A DNA stretch of 64,000 bases from Hawksworthiomyces lignivorus (lineage: Eukaryota; Ascomycota; Sordariomycetes; Ophiostomatales; Ophiostomataceae). The notes below the pieces were generated by a model that saw nothing but the letters and a program-made list of their open reading frames with translations, searched no databases and had not been told where the DNA came from. Numbering within the stretch: the stretch's first letter is position 1; every line of letters begins with the position of its first letter. The translations under genes were made by a program, and so were the position numbers. Shown piece after piece: positions 1-11,662 of this stretch. The stretch is from positions 147,178 through 211,177 of the forward strand of contig NTMA01000069.1 in the NCBI GenBank assembly GCA_002917075.1. Reading direction: 5' to 3'.

Positions 1-1
1 C

Positions 2-866
2 AATACGGCCGAAAGCATGCAGATCCGGCGCTGGCATGACGGCAAGCTGCTGGCCGAGCAGCCGCTGATGGACATGGCCGGGCGCATCGGCCACCGCGGC
101 GACTACCACGAGGCCTTCTTGGCGGGCGTGCGGGACGCCGGCATCCCGCTGCACATGGGGCGCGAGGTGGTCGCCTACGAGGAGCCGGCGGCAGGCGCCG
201 GACCGCGGCAGCAGGTCCGCGTCGTGTTCGCCGACGGCACGGCCGACACGGCGGACGTCGTCGTCGGCGCGGACGGCATCAAGTCGCGGGCGCGCGAGCT
301 GGTGCTGGGCTTCGCGGACGCGCCGCGCAGCAGCGGCTACTCGTGCTTCCGGGCGTACTTTCCGGGGGGCCACCTGCGGGAGAACCCGCTGTGCCGCGAG
401 TTTGTGGACCACGACTGCGTCAACATCTGGATCGGCGTGGACACGCACCTGGTGCAGAACACGCTGCGCGGCGGCGAGGAGTTCAACTGGATCGTGACGC
501 GCAAGATTGCCAGCCGCGAGCGCGAGCGCGCCATGCTGGCCAGCGAGTCGTGGTTCCAGGAGGGCGACATGGACGAGGTGCGCCGCTGCATCGCCGACGT
601 CGACCCGCGCATCCGCGCCGCCGTCGAGACCACCCCGACCTGCCTCGACTGGATCATCTGCTACCGCGACCCCCTGCCCACCTGGGTCTCCGCCCAGTCC
701 CACCAGATCGCCCTGCTCGGCGACAGCTGCCACGCCCACCTGCCCACCAGCGCCCAGGGCGCCAGCCAGGCCACCGAGAGCGCCGGCGTCCTCGCCGCCT
801 GCCTGGCGCTGGCCGGCATCGACAACATCCCGCTGGCGGTGCGTCGAAGCGTCTTCCTTTTTTTGC

Positions 867-900
<34 letters not shown>

Positions 901-1285
901 TTCTCTCTCTCTCTTTTCCCTCTGATGCTAACTGGACTCGCAGACCCGCACCTACGAAAAGCTTCGCTTCGACCGCGTCCGGCAGAGCCAGACCAACGGC
1001 GAGGACCTGCGCGACCGGTGGCACAACGCGCTCAGGAACATTGACGACGGCGTCGAGATCGACCCGGAGTCCATCAAGATCCGCAACCGCTGGCTGTACG
1101 CCTACGACGCCGAGGCCGACACGCGCGAGCGGTGGGCAGATGTGTCGGCCAAGGTCGCGGAAGAGCTGCGGACCGGAAACATCACACCGCTGTGCGATAT
1201 GCAACCAGAGAGGATCGACAAGTCGTCGGCAGCAGGCAAAGCACCGGCAAAAGTGCAGACTAATGGCCACGAGGCATCACAATGA
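2..1285 (+). CDS. FAD-dependent monooxygenase, salicylate hydroxylase-like (5' partial)
   Basis: Exons are <2-838 and 944-1285, joined in frame across a 105-nt intron (GTGCGT...CTCGCAG) that is mostly CT repeat; the stop TGA is at 1283. The frame is already open at base 2, so the N-terminal Rossmann GxGxxG part lies outside the window. What remains shows the second FAD motif (VVVGADGIKSRAR, the DG motif, around base 270) and a GDSCHAHLPTSAQGA motif (around base 718), the GD motif that contacts the FAD ribityl in class A flavoprotein hydroxylases. This family hydroxylates aromatic rings using NAD(P)H and O2. The true substrate cannot be read from the sequence, and salicylate is only the name of the family type. 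It is convergent with the peptidase gene downstream. Confidence 0.85.
867..919. repeat. CT-rich microsatellite inside an intron
   Basis: This is a nearly uninterrupted CT dinucleotide tract with a few TTT breaks. It fills the intron of the monooxygenase gene between donor 839 and acceptor 943. Confidence 0.9.
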
Positions 1286-1570
1286 CAATTTCGTCGGTCC
1301 TCACGCTGTTTTCTTCTACAATCAAAGTAAAAATTACAGGTTCTATTCTGTACATATCCATAAATGAAAGTCTCGTCTATGCACAAAATTCAATAAAAAA
1401 TCGTTCCATGAACATCATGGAGTCATTGCTTCCCAAAATGCCTAAGCTATATCTAAAACCCTAAACGACAGGGGCTGATGATCACAGAAAGAGAAGAATA
1501 AAAAGAATCAAAATGCCACACCCCAAACCAATGAAACGCCATGATATTGCACTCTAGGCTTTGTGGCCGC

Positions 1571-3421
1571 TTAGTTGCTCGTCTTGTAAAATTCCTCGAC
1601 CCAGCCTTTGATGACGGCGACCTCGTCCTGGACGACCTTCATGACGCCCTCGTTCTCCTGCGCGTTCTCGTACAGGAGGTCGCTGCAGTGGATGCCGCCC
1701 GGGATGATGTTTACGGGTGCCTCGGGGGTGGAGGCCAGCGGGCCGCCGGGGCGGAAGTCGGAGGAGACGGTAGCGTCCTTCCAGGGGTCGAACTCGCCGT
1801 TGGCCCAGATGAGGCGGGTGGTGTGCTCGACGTCGGTCCAGCCGCCGGTGTAGGCGTTGACGTCGGCGGGGGTGCGGCCCTGGGCGGCGCCGTAGCTGTA
1901 GCCGTCCTCCTCGGGGAAGTAGAGGCCGCACTGGCGGTGCCAGTAGGCGGCGTCGACAAGGCGCGACACGATGGTGGGCGTGCCCGCGGGGGCGCCGTCC
2001 TGCCAGAACATGAAGGGCTCGTTGCACAGCAGCCAGGTCCACTGGCGGTCCTCGGCGTTGGCCACGGAGACGTCCGTGTAGATGGGGCTGGAGGCGTTGT
2101 AGGTGTTGTAGCACTCGGTGCTGAGCGCGCCAGAAAAGTAGCCGGTGCCGGAGCACGAGCCGGGCAGCATGACGTCGGCCGTCCACTTGGCGTAGCCGTC
2201 CAGGGCCTTCTGCAGGCCTACGCCCTTGGAGCTGGGACCGCACGACGACTGGTTGAATACGCCCTCAACGGCGTTCTGGTGTGCCCACAGTTAGCATAAT
2301 CACCTCCGGAGAGCAAAAACCACAATGATTTAAGGAAGCAAACCTCAACATAGTCGCAGAATTGGAAAAAGGAGGAGTAGCCCGAGTCAAAGTCGTGGCT
2401 CTGCCACGCCCACGGGCCGCTCTCGATAGCCCTGAAATTGGATTTGTTAGCGCACCCAAATGAAATTTATATGCGACGCGTCGGGGAGAGCTGCTCACGA
2501 GGCGAAGTCGTCGTTGTGCTCGATGCTGCCCAGGCCGAACTTGTCCTTGAGGGCCTGCACCTCGGCGGCGGAGCCCGTCTCCAGGACGTCGTCTACGTAG
2601 GCGACGACGCGCTGCACGTCGGCGCTGCAGTTCTGCGGCATACCGTGGCGCACGGGGTCAAAGTACTGCCAGAAGTCGTCGATGGCCTGCACGACGGCGC
2701 TGGAGGCGTGGTACGCCCAGAAGGTGCCCGGGTCGACGTGCGCGACCCAGGCCGTCAGGGCGCCCGAGTAGCTGCCGCCGGACATGACCCAGGGCGAGTG
2801 TGGTGCGTTGCTGCTGATGGTGCCGTTTCCCGCGGTGCCGTTGCGGCTGGTGTCGAACGGCAGCTGGACGTTGCGGGCAAAGTTGGTGGCGTCGGCGATG
2901 TTGTTGGCCAGGGTCAGGAAGCGTAGGTTCTTGGTGGTCAGCTCGGAGAACGGTGAGCTCTCGCCCCAGTAGCGGTGCTCGAACATGACAACGGCGCCGC
3001 CGATGGCTTGGGCAAACTGGCCCGTCAGCGTGCGGTTGGTCAGGTAGCCCGTGTACCCGTCGGCGGCCGACTCGCCGGGCGTGAAGAACACCACAGGGGC
3101 GCCAGGGCCCGTCCAGAACTCAGTGCTGTACCAGTAGCGCTGGCTGAAGGTGCCCTGCGAGGGGTCGGAGTGGTCTACCTGCTGCTGGAAGGTCGACTGG
3201 CCGCGGACAGGCACAGCAGCCGTTGCGGCGGCCGATCCCCGTTTGTCCCAGACGTTGGTTGTGCCCCGTATTCTGTTCTTAACAGGGGCCGTCTGGATGA
3301 TTTCAAAGTCCTCGTCTATAGCCAGTGCCGGGGGCTTCATGTTCTGACGGTTGAAGAAACCGGCAGAAGCCGTTGTGGCACCGGCTACGACGAGGGCAGC
3401 TACCGAGGCGGTAAACTTCAT
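1571..3421 (-). CDS. Secreted serine carboxypeptidase/peptidase, family S28
   Basis: Exons on the minus strand are 3421-2499, 2431-2344 and 2275-1571; both introns are GT-AG (67 and 68 nt) and keep frame, giving about 571 residues. Start: the Met at 3421 begins a clean signal peptide (about residues 1-20, ending ASA), whereas an upstream in-frame Met would bury it. The S28 catalytic triad is visible: Ser217 in GGSYSG, Asp500 in NGEFDPW and His533 in GGIHCSD. NxS/T sites are frequent. S28 enzymes (lysosomal Pro-X carboxypeptidase, DPP II, fungal PEP/AnPEP) cleave after proline in acidic surroundings. A secreted proline-specific peptidase for nutrient release is the likely role. Whether it acts as an exo- or endopeptidase cannot be decided here. 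Confidence 0.93.
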
Positions 3422-3880
3422 ACTGTAGTATATAGCAAAGTGATTTTTCAAAGACAATGGATCACAAGCAGAAAAAAAAAAATTTCTGCGACGCTACTAC
3501 AGCTCGAGTCTGCTTCGCAAGCTGGACGGAGATATTCGAAAGAAAAGCAAAAGCATCGCGCAAGCGAAGGAAGGTCAATCGAATAGAACTTGGGCTGCCT
3601 TTCAAAATATATACAGACGAGAGAAGGGCAGGGCACGTACGCGCCTGAGGTTACTTGGCCAAGAGACCACAACATCGATGTTGTCTACGAGATTGGTGAC
3701 CATCGGTCGAGATGCATAGAAAAGGGCAGGTGGTTGAAGATCTTCCGCTTTTGTCCATCTTCCCCCTGTCTTGGTGTGTTCTCTGAGATACTTTTATTAC
3801 AGCAAAGCCGACCTGCCAACCATAATACTCTATTGGCTGAAAGATCGTCAGATCAAGATCCGTGGAGCCTAGGCTTACGG

Positions 3881-3922
<42 letters not shown>

Positions 3923-6900
3923 GGGAAGCACAACATGGGTAGCTTGGCGTGTTAGTCTCGGCACTATAAGCATTCCATGGCTATTAGCTTCTCTTTTTTT
4001 GAGCGTGCTTCGTGTGACAGACAGGCTTTCTCGGCCTCCAACGTGGGTGAACCAGTGTCACGCGTGTCTTGGTTGGCTCATCTCCAGCGGCCGGTGCTAT
4101 TTCTGGAGCCCACGGCACGACGCTGCTAAAAAAGTAAGACTTGATGCATTCCCAGCGACGAAAGCCACCTAGTTACCAGAAAGGTATGCTCCAGTCAATT
4201 TGACAATTGCTCCCTAATTCTTAGGCCATTTGCTAGCAAAAGTCAAAAGAAGAAGGAGATGCAAAAGGGCGGAAGACGACCGATGCCCGCGCCACCGAGA
4301 TCGTTCAGCTCAGAGCTGACTCTCACCTTCCGCTTAGGCCTTGATCGACAGGAACAGGTAGCGGGCGATGAGGAGGAAGACTTTGTATGCATAGCCGAGG
4401 ATGAAAGAGCAAGAGATGACTGCTTTCTCTCTGTGCTTGTGAGGCACAACAGTCGTACTCAGGCAGGATTGTATGTGAAGGTAGCACCAGCATTAAGGTC
4501 CATGTCGATCATTGCTGAAAGCTAATTACAATAAGTGTCCAATAGGGCAGGCGGACGTAGCACCAGTTGATAAATAGCTAGGAGACAGGGCTTGAGAGAC
4601 GAAAGAGCTAAGGGCTTAGCTTAATGAAAGTCGTTTCATCGGCTGCTCTCCTTTTACGCCTTGGTTTCTGAAAAAACTCTCGGAAATCTGCTCTGAGATT
4701 TGGAAACAAGAAGCTGTTCTGCGAGGCTGTTTCCATGCCAGGCGCCTAACGGGCTGTCAATCTTTCAGATGTCTCGTGGTGTCTCACCGCCTGCTACAGC
4801 TGTGGCGCCTGTCAGAGGGTCGTCATTCCGTTTCTTGATGTCAAAGAGAGTGTTGGTTGTCATCGTGGGATGCCAGCAAATGAACTGGGCTCACTCAGTC
4901 GTCCGAATCTTCTTCATTTCCCCTCTTGGCACTTTCCATTTTGGGAACATTTTCAATTTGTGTGCTGTACCTGCCCGTTGCGGCTGCTTTAAGGCTTATT
5001 GGAAGGGGCGCCTGAGCTGTTGGGAAGGCCAAGTAATAGGTAGTATGTACTCCGTAATAATCGGCGATTCACGTGCCTCCAGCTCTGGAGTCGCAACAAC
5101 TCAATTTATCCAACAGAGACAGGGGGAATCATGAATCGGCCCCCAAGTGATCTTTTCTCGCCGCAAAGTTGGCAGTGTAATAGGATGTGACGCAGTTCCA
5201 AATTTTGCGGCCCATGTTATATATTCGCCTCTGGAAGCAGTAGGCTTAGCTTGCTGTCTCTGACCTGGCCATCTGGTCGGACGAGGCCGAGGAAATATCG
5301 AACGAAGGCTTGAAGAGAGAGTACGGGAGTGCATACCTGCGATATACTCTATACTTGGCTACTTATTTGCTTTCCGTACATTTCGTATCTTTTGGTACGG
5401 AATTACGAGTACAGGAGCACTTTCCGGCCCATGGTTTCACTTGAAGCGGAGCGGCTCTTATCTCTGCTTCCCTTATCCCAGTGCAGAGTACAGGCCACTG
5501 TGCAATCAAAACTACCGAGAATCCCTCCGCGAAACAAAAAGCAGGATGCCAAGCTTCATGGGACGAGCTTGATAAGCACACAAAATGATCCGTCAAGTTC
5601 TTGAGGCGCGAAACCCGGAGAGCTGGATCAATGTCCAGGACAATTCCAGCAGAAGCTTGTGAGAACAATAAAGAAATAGTAGGAAATTGAAAAGAGAGGA
5701 AAGGTAAAGCATGGCGACAGTGCTACATACAGTCCAGTATCTCCGGTATTGTCGATAATTGCAAAAGCCGAATTGATAAAAAACGCAACGATAAGTCGTG
5801 CTCAAGGAAACGCAGAACATCCTGGGATCTTATTTGTCCTAGTTCCATGCAACCAAATGTTGCCAAACGTCGGTATCCCGGCGGCTCAGAAGGGACACAA
5901 TTTCGTTTCTGCATGACGACGGTGACGGGGCCTTTTCATTTGATTTTATTTATTATTATTATTTTTTTTTGTTCTCGTTGATGATAAGAGATAGCTTAAC
6001 ATTGGAAGTGAAAAGGGGAGAGAGAATCTTCTTCGCCTCCCTCCCTTTCCCCCTATCACCGGATAGATACCTTGCATACTGTCGTTGCGTGTAAATCTAC
6101 GCCGATGGCGGCATAGCTCCCGCTGGGGTCTCTCTCCCTCCCCCCCGCACGCCTTTTTACGTACATTTATGTACAGACGCATATACGACAAAAGGAGGTA
6201 CTCCTGTGTGGAGCAGAGCACGAAAAGAAACGTTTAATTTGCGTATTTCATTACACGAGTGATGCATTCTCCGCAGGGCTAAACCGCAGAGAACAAACTC
6301 GACTCTATTTTGCTCTCCCACCCTGCGTCTGCCGTGCCGTCCGTGTTTCTCCCGGCCTAAGCGCCCGCCGGTGTTCGTTCCTCTGCCTCCACTTCTTCCT
6401 CCGCTTGCATGTCCCCATTGCCCAGTCCCCTTCCACTGCGACCCTGATCAAAGAAGCGAAAAGAGCTGTAACGGTTTGTCAGAAAAACTCGCTACTTTAG
6501 CTGCGTGGATCCGAAAACGACGGGCACTTTCATAGAAGACAACGAAGAAAGGCGTCTTGTTTGTTCTTTTCCCGGACCTAGTGGTTTTTTTTTTTTCTGC
6601 TTTGACTTGCCTAATTCGTTAAAGGTTCCTTTAATTCTATTTTGTCGACATTCTAACTTTTTTTTTTGCTTCCTCTTTTGGTTCTTTGAACCTGGTTTTT
6701 CAACATTTCTCTTCTTTTACCACATCCTCGTGATAAGGCATTGACGCCTCTTCCACTTCCCTGCTACCTTCCTTCTTGATCCCTCTTCCCCTTGTCTCTC
6801 TTCGCACTCCCCTCCCTCCTCACCATCACCCCAGAAAAATTCCATGCTTGTTCGCCACCGCGTCAGGTGACAGCGAGAGGCAATCTAGCAAGGGGAATTT

Positions 6901-6947
6901 CTGGAGTGAAAGCCAGCTAGTTCGCAAAGACAGGTATCGCTGCACAA
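3422..6947. other. Gene-free spacer, 3.5 kb
   Basis: This stretch lies between the divergent peptidase and transporter genes. Only short, overlapping, family-less frames are present. It holds a 40-nt poly-G run (3882-3921), T-rich patches near 5950 and 6585-6670, and pyrimidine-rich sequence just before the transporter (6740-6840), which is probably its promoter/leader. I see no RNA gene. Confidence 0.6.
3882..3921. repeat. Poly-G homopolymer, 40 nt
   Basis: There are forty consecutive G, then GAGGG is not part of the run beyond 3921. Such a tract can form G-quadruplexes and is hard to sequence; the stated length may be approximate. Confidence 0.9.
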
Positions 6948-9499
6948 ATGGCCGTGCATGCCGACGAGCGTACCCCGCTCCTCCCCGCATCTGGCCGGAG
7001 CGAGACAGCGGACGCCGACGCCGAGACGCGCGAGAATGGCACGGCAACAGCAGCGACGCCAAACGGCGCTGCGCTGTCGAGAACTGCGTCCAAGGACGTC
7101 GACAACGACGACGACGACGGCGCGACCAAGAAGAAGAAGACTGGCTGGGCCGCGCTCTGGAGCCCCGCCAATCGCGTGTTGCTGGCCGGTTTCATCATCT
7201 CGCTGAGCTTCAGCTTCACCCAAGTCTCGTGCGTGCAGCCCGTCTCTGTTTCCCACGTAACACAAAAAAAAAATGGATTGAATGCTCACACAGCCGCAGA
7301 ATCTTCTACGTCTTCCGCCTCATGGAATGCGACGTCTACTACAGCAACCACCCGCCATACACGGGTGATGGCGACCGTTGCAGTCGCAATGAGATTGCCG
7401 CCGGCACGGCGACGCAGTTTTCGATCCTGGGCATGAGCACGACATTTTGTGGTGAGCTTATGACAATTGCGTGTCTTTTTTTTTTTTTTTTCTGCTGTTA
7501 TACCAAGTACATTGTCTCTCACACCGTGCTAGGAACCTGGAACCTCTTTGTCTCCGGCCACCAGGTTAAGAAATGGGGCCCGCGGGCAGCCCTCATCCTG
7601 CAGACGTTCATCCCGGCCATCCGTGTTGCTACCCAGATCATCGGTGTCGTAGCTGGCGGGCAGATGGGCATCTGGATCATCCAGCTGACGCAGGTTATCA
7701 CCATCCTTGGTGGACCTGCGGGTTACATGTACGCTTGCATCCTGCCTTGGCATTTTCTGCCGCTTGTGACTGAGACACTGACGGGGGTTGCAGTCTGGTG
7801 GTCAACACCATCGCGGGCGAGGTTGTGCCGCCCATTGAGAGGACAGCTCTATTTGGCAAATTACAAGGCTGCCTCATGCTTGGAGTAGCTATTGGATTCC
7901 TCTGTATGCAACCTTGATTCTTTCCTTTTGTTCCCAGTCTCGGCCTTCTAAGAATAGAGCTGACACACCTACCTTAGCGGGAGGCATCGTGGGCGACACA
8001 TTCGGCATCATACGCCCCTTCCAGACGGCCTTTTTCCTCTTCTGCTTTGCCAGCCTCTATGCGCGCTTTGCCATGCCATACATCTCCCCCGAGTCGCTGA
8101 CCACTCCCAACAAGGCGGCCCAGCGAAAGGGCGGCTTGGCCGGCTTCTTTGAGCCGCTCAAGGTCCTGGCGCCTCAGAAGATCCGCCTGCACAGCGGCCG
8201 CATTGCCAGCCACTATGGCGTTTTCTTTCTCTGCAGCGGTGTCTTTCTGGGTGTGGTATGTTCTTGGATTTTCCTTTCTGAATGTCTCTTTTGTTCTCGT
8301 TTCCTTTCCCTATCTTCTTGCCCCCATTTTCAGTATTCACTTTGCTCACCAACAGCTCGCCACTGGCTACGCCCCGATTCTCCTCCAAATGTACGCCACT
8401 GCCACGTACGACTTCAACCAGGCACAGAACGGCTGGCTCATGTCCGGCAACGGGTTCATGCGCGCAATGTTCCTGATTTTCATGTTTCCGCGCATCATCG
8501 ACGCCGGACGCGGCTGGTTCCGCCGCCTAGCCAAAAAGGAGCGCGAGCAGAAGGCGCTCCAGCAGCCGAAGTTGTCAACCAGGCCGTCCCGGCAGAATTC
8601 CAGCAGCGACGTCACCGTAACTGCCGGCGAGGATAACACCAGCAGCAGCAACAGCACTGACGTCGACGGCAGCACCGTGCACGGGCAGTCGCCGACGGAG
8701 CGTGTTACATCCGAGGAGCTCCCCACCGCGCCCGAGCTGTTCGAGGCGCCCACCACGCAGGCCGAGGAAGAGCCGCTGCTGCCGAGCGAGCACAGCGACA
8801 AGGAGGACGACGACGAGAAGGCTGCCTACGAGTTCGATCTATTCTTCCTGCGCTGGAGCCTGCTCGTCGACGGCGTGATCACAGCTGGCGCGGCCCTCGC
8901 CACGCAAGGCTGGCACATGTACTTGAGTAAGGATGTATTTCCTCCACCCAGCAACTAGCAATCTTTTTAGTTTTCTTCTTTTCTCTCATATTTGGCCTCT
9001 CTAACTGAGTTCCCTTTTCTAGTCACGGTCCTCCTCCCCTTCGGCTCCGGGTCCGCCCCCGCCGCCAAGGGCGTCATCACCAGCATGTGCCCGTCATCAC
9101 AGCGGACGGATGCCCTCAACGCCATCACGCTAGTCGAGAACATCTCTCGGCTGGCCACGCTCGGCTTGTTTGGTTTCATCTTCTCGGCCCTGGCTGAGAT
9201 TGGTCAGTCTCATCTGACATTCTATTGCAATGGGGTATGTACCGTGCTTTCTCTTCTCTTTTCATTTCTTTCATTTTTTTTATTTATTTATTTATTTTTT
9301 TTGCAATTTACAAAATTCGTGCCTTTCCATATCACTTTCGTTCCAAAACAGAAAACTAACATGTAAATTTTAGGCTCTGGCTGTCGTGGCCATGTTGGTT
9401 CTGATGCTGTCACACTTCCCACCACGAGACAGCGTCCTGGTCGAAGACGAGGACAGTGCGGAGGCTCCCAGTGCTTCTACTTCGGAAGAAACATCGTAG
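6948..9499 (+). CDS. MFS transporter (TCR/Tet, HIAT1-like type) with acidic cytosolic insert
   Basis: Eight exons: 6948-7228, 7300-7451, 7533-7728, 7794-7903, 7978-8255, 8356-8926, 9023-9234 and 9374-9499. All junctions are GT-AG and in frame, giving about 641 residues. The N-terminus (DERTPLLP and an acidic poly-D/K stretch) is cytosolic. The first membrane segment starts near FIISLSFSFTQ, followed by the FYVFRLMECD loop and a G-rich MFS core (GIVGDTFG). About 100 residues between hydrophobic segments in exon 6 (bases about 8520-8840) form a Ser/Glu/Asp-rich insert typical of a long regulatory loop. The donor at 9235 rather than 9203 was chosen because only it preserves frame into the last helix. 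It is a membrane transporter of unknown cargo; the family includes drug and small-molecule antiporters. No neighbour explains its substrate. Confidence 0.88.
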
Positions 9500-10986
9500 G
9501 AACGCTTTAACCGTTAGTGCAAGATGTAGATGATTTTGGGATCCGTGGACATAAATGAAAGTCGCAAAGGATCAAAACACACAAAGTAAACTAACAAGAG
9601 ATATCCTGGTCTATACTCCTAGTCTTGATCTACTTACAAAAGAACAGAACAAGAAGGCAGAATTTTTTTGGAAAAAAATTAACGGAAAGAGAAAAGAAAA
9701 ATCTTTCGCAACAAATTTCTCAGCTTCTGGGTGCTTTATGTTCTGCAAGACGTGGTTGCGCTTAACCTCGAGGTCGACCTACGTACTATTTTCACTTTTA
9801 GAATCAGAGAAAGCCCGTTTGAGAAGCCCGAATAGAGTCTTTGTTATAAAGAACTTGTGTGTCGTAATTTCAACAAGGCGGTAGGGGTTCCCCATCGTGA
9901 CCGTTCGCATCCACTAGAACGATGAGCACCAGAGATCTAAAATCAGATAGTGATGTATAATCAATTTCAATTCAAAAGACATAGCGCATGAAGATTACGG
10001 TAACGGCTGCGAAATATTGATACTATCTTCACCTTCAAGGGCCTTTTATGGCGACCTTGAGCTGATAAAAATCATGGTGACAGATCAGAAGACGGACGTA
10101 GCTTAACGAAAGCGGAGAACCTCTCGCCGGATGTTTATGTCACGGGCAGCAATCACCGTATTCTGCTCGATTCTCCCTATGACAGACTTCAGCAGAAAGT
10201 TGAAACTGTGCTCCTGTTTGATCATATGTACTACTTCTGGAACGGTCATCTCTGTCTCTGGACACTGGTTGCTTGAAGAATACTATATTGAACGAATGGC
10301 CTACAATGATTGGCTGCATAACAAAATGGCGCCACGCGCAAGGCTCCCATGTCCACGACAGGGTCTTCTAAGAATGGTGGAAGCTAGATATAGTTGCGAT
10401 AAATAGCCGCAGAGATCATAGGGCAGTTAAACGCACCTTTTCCCAAGACGATGGTCTCACCTCGAGCGAGCGAATCAGGCAGCAAGCGTCCCTAGCGGCG
10501 AGCTGCCGCGGCATTGAATAAGCTGTTCCATGATATGGGCACACATACGCAGGTCTGATTGCTTTGCTATTTTCGATTTTTAGTATTCTAAGCAGGCCGC
10601 AATAGGAAGCATTTCAGAAGCTGATTCTTGCACAGGACCAAACCAAGGCTGCGAACGCGAGCATTTTTGACGGAGGGTCCAATTTGCTTCGCCGCTCTGT
10701 GCGAAATTTCACAAGGCCCCTAGACGCCGCGAAGCTCGCTTCTTATTCTGGTACCGGCAAACTGAAAAGTCGAATTTGCGTGTCAAGTTGCTTTCTTCGT
10801 TTTTCTAACTTTTCAAAACAATAGGGCCTCAATTTTCGCTTTTCAACTTGCTTTGGTATCTCTCGCAATCCGGAATGCATGCTGTACAATCTTGTAGAAA
10901 GACCTCTTCTTAAATCAACAATTGCGGCTGTATCTGTAGCACGATGTTCTTCACCCTAATTCGCCAGCATTTCTTTTCCCCTCTTG
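9500..10986. other. Gene-free spacer, 1.5 kb
   Basis: This lies between two genes whose 3' ends face each other. It is AT-rich, with no frame resembling a protein family and no tRNA-like T-loop or clear repeat. The first part is probably the transporter's 3' UTR. Confidence 0.5.
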
Positions 10987-11320
10987 TCATTGTAGCCTTG
11001 CCTCTTCACCTTCTCCGTGCCCAGGTTCCCTTGCACCATTGCTGTCGCCGCCGCTGCTGGTATGGGCAGTGTTGCCAACGCCCAGTATGGTCTTCACGCT
11101 GCCAACGATCTTGTCTCGCAGATCGTTCGCCCCTGAGGCGCTGCCTCGGCGCTCCGATCCGGTTGCAGCGCTCGCACTATGCGCTGGGTCGTTGGCCGGC
11201 ACACTGGACGAAAAGGGTGCTGTGAACGCCACGATGGAAGTTTCTTTTGTGGTCCCTAAAAAAATCAGTCAGAGACATACACTTAGAACACGCATGCGTA
11301 CACACACGCACACACATTAT

Positions 11321-11354
<34 letters not shown>

Positions 11355-11662
11355 AAAATGATCTTGATTCTGAGCAGGGAGAGAGAGCGTGTGTAAGAGA
11401 CAGCCTCATATTTTGTTTCAACTTTATTATATGTATACATACGGATATTGCCAGCTCCGCCAATGCCAAACGACCGTCGTCGCTGTGTGTCGCGCACTAC
11501 ATACCGCCCGCCGTTGCTACTGCTTCCGCCGCTCGCCGAGATGGCACTAAACGGCACCGGTCGGGGCCCGATGCGGTTGTATGCCGGTGGTGGGTCCGAG
11601 TCGTACTCGTCTTCCCGGATGGCCATGAACCCGTCGCGCGTCGCGCGCCAGGACTGGTCCAT
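10987..11662 (-). CDS. Small hypothetical protein with PPxY motif
   Basis: Two exons, 11662-11443 and 11255-10987, are joined by a 187-nt intron (GTATGT...TTTTTTTAG), giving about 162 residues. The frame is kept and both exons are GC-rich while the intron is AT-rich, which supports a real gene. The start ATG at 11662 has a good context, but an upstream exon joined at the CAG just before it cannot be excluded. The protein is hydrophilic and Ser/Gly/Ala-rich with no signal peptide or membrane segment. The only recognisable element is DPPPAY (residues about 24-29), a PPxY motif of the kind bound by WW domains of Rsp5-type ubiquitin ligases and their adaptors. I do not recognise the family. Confidence 0.6.
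11325..11352. repeat. Poly-A/T tract, 28 nt, intronic
   Basis: This is a run of 28 A on the + strand, preceded by a CACACA stretch. On the coding (-) strand it is a poly-T polypyrimidine stretch inside the intron of the PPxY gene. Confidence 0.9.
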
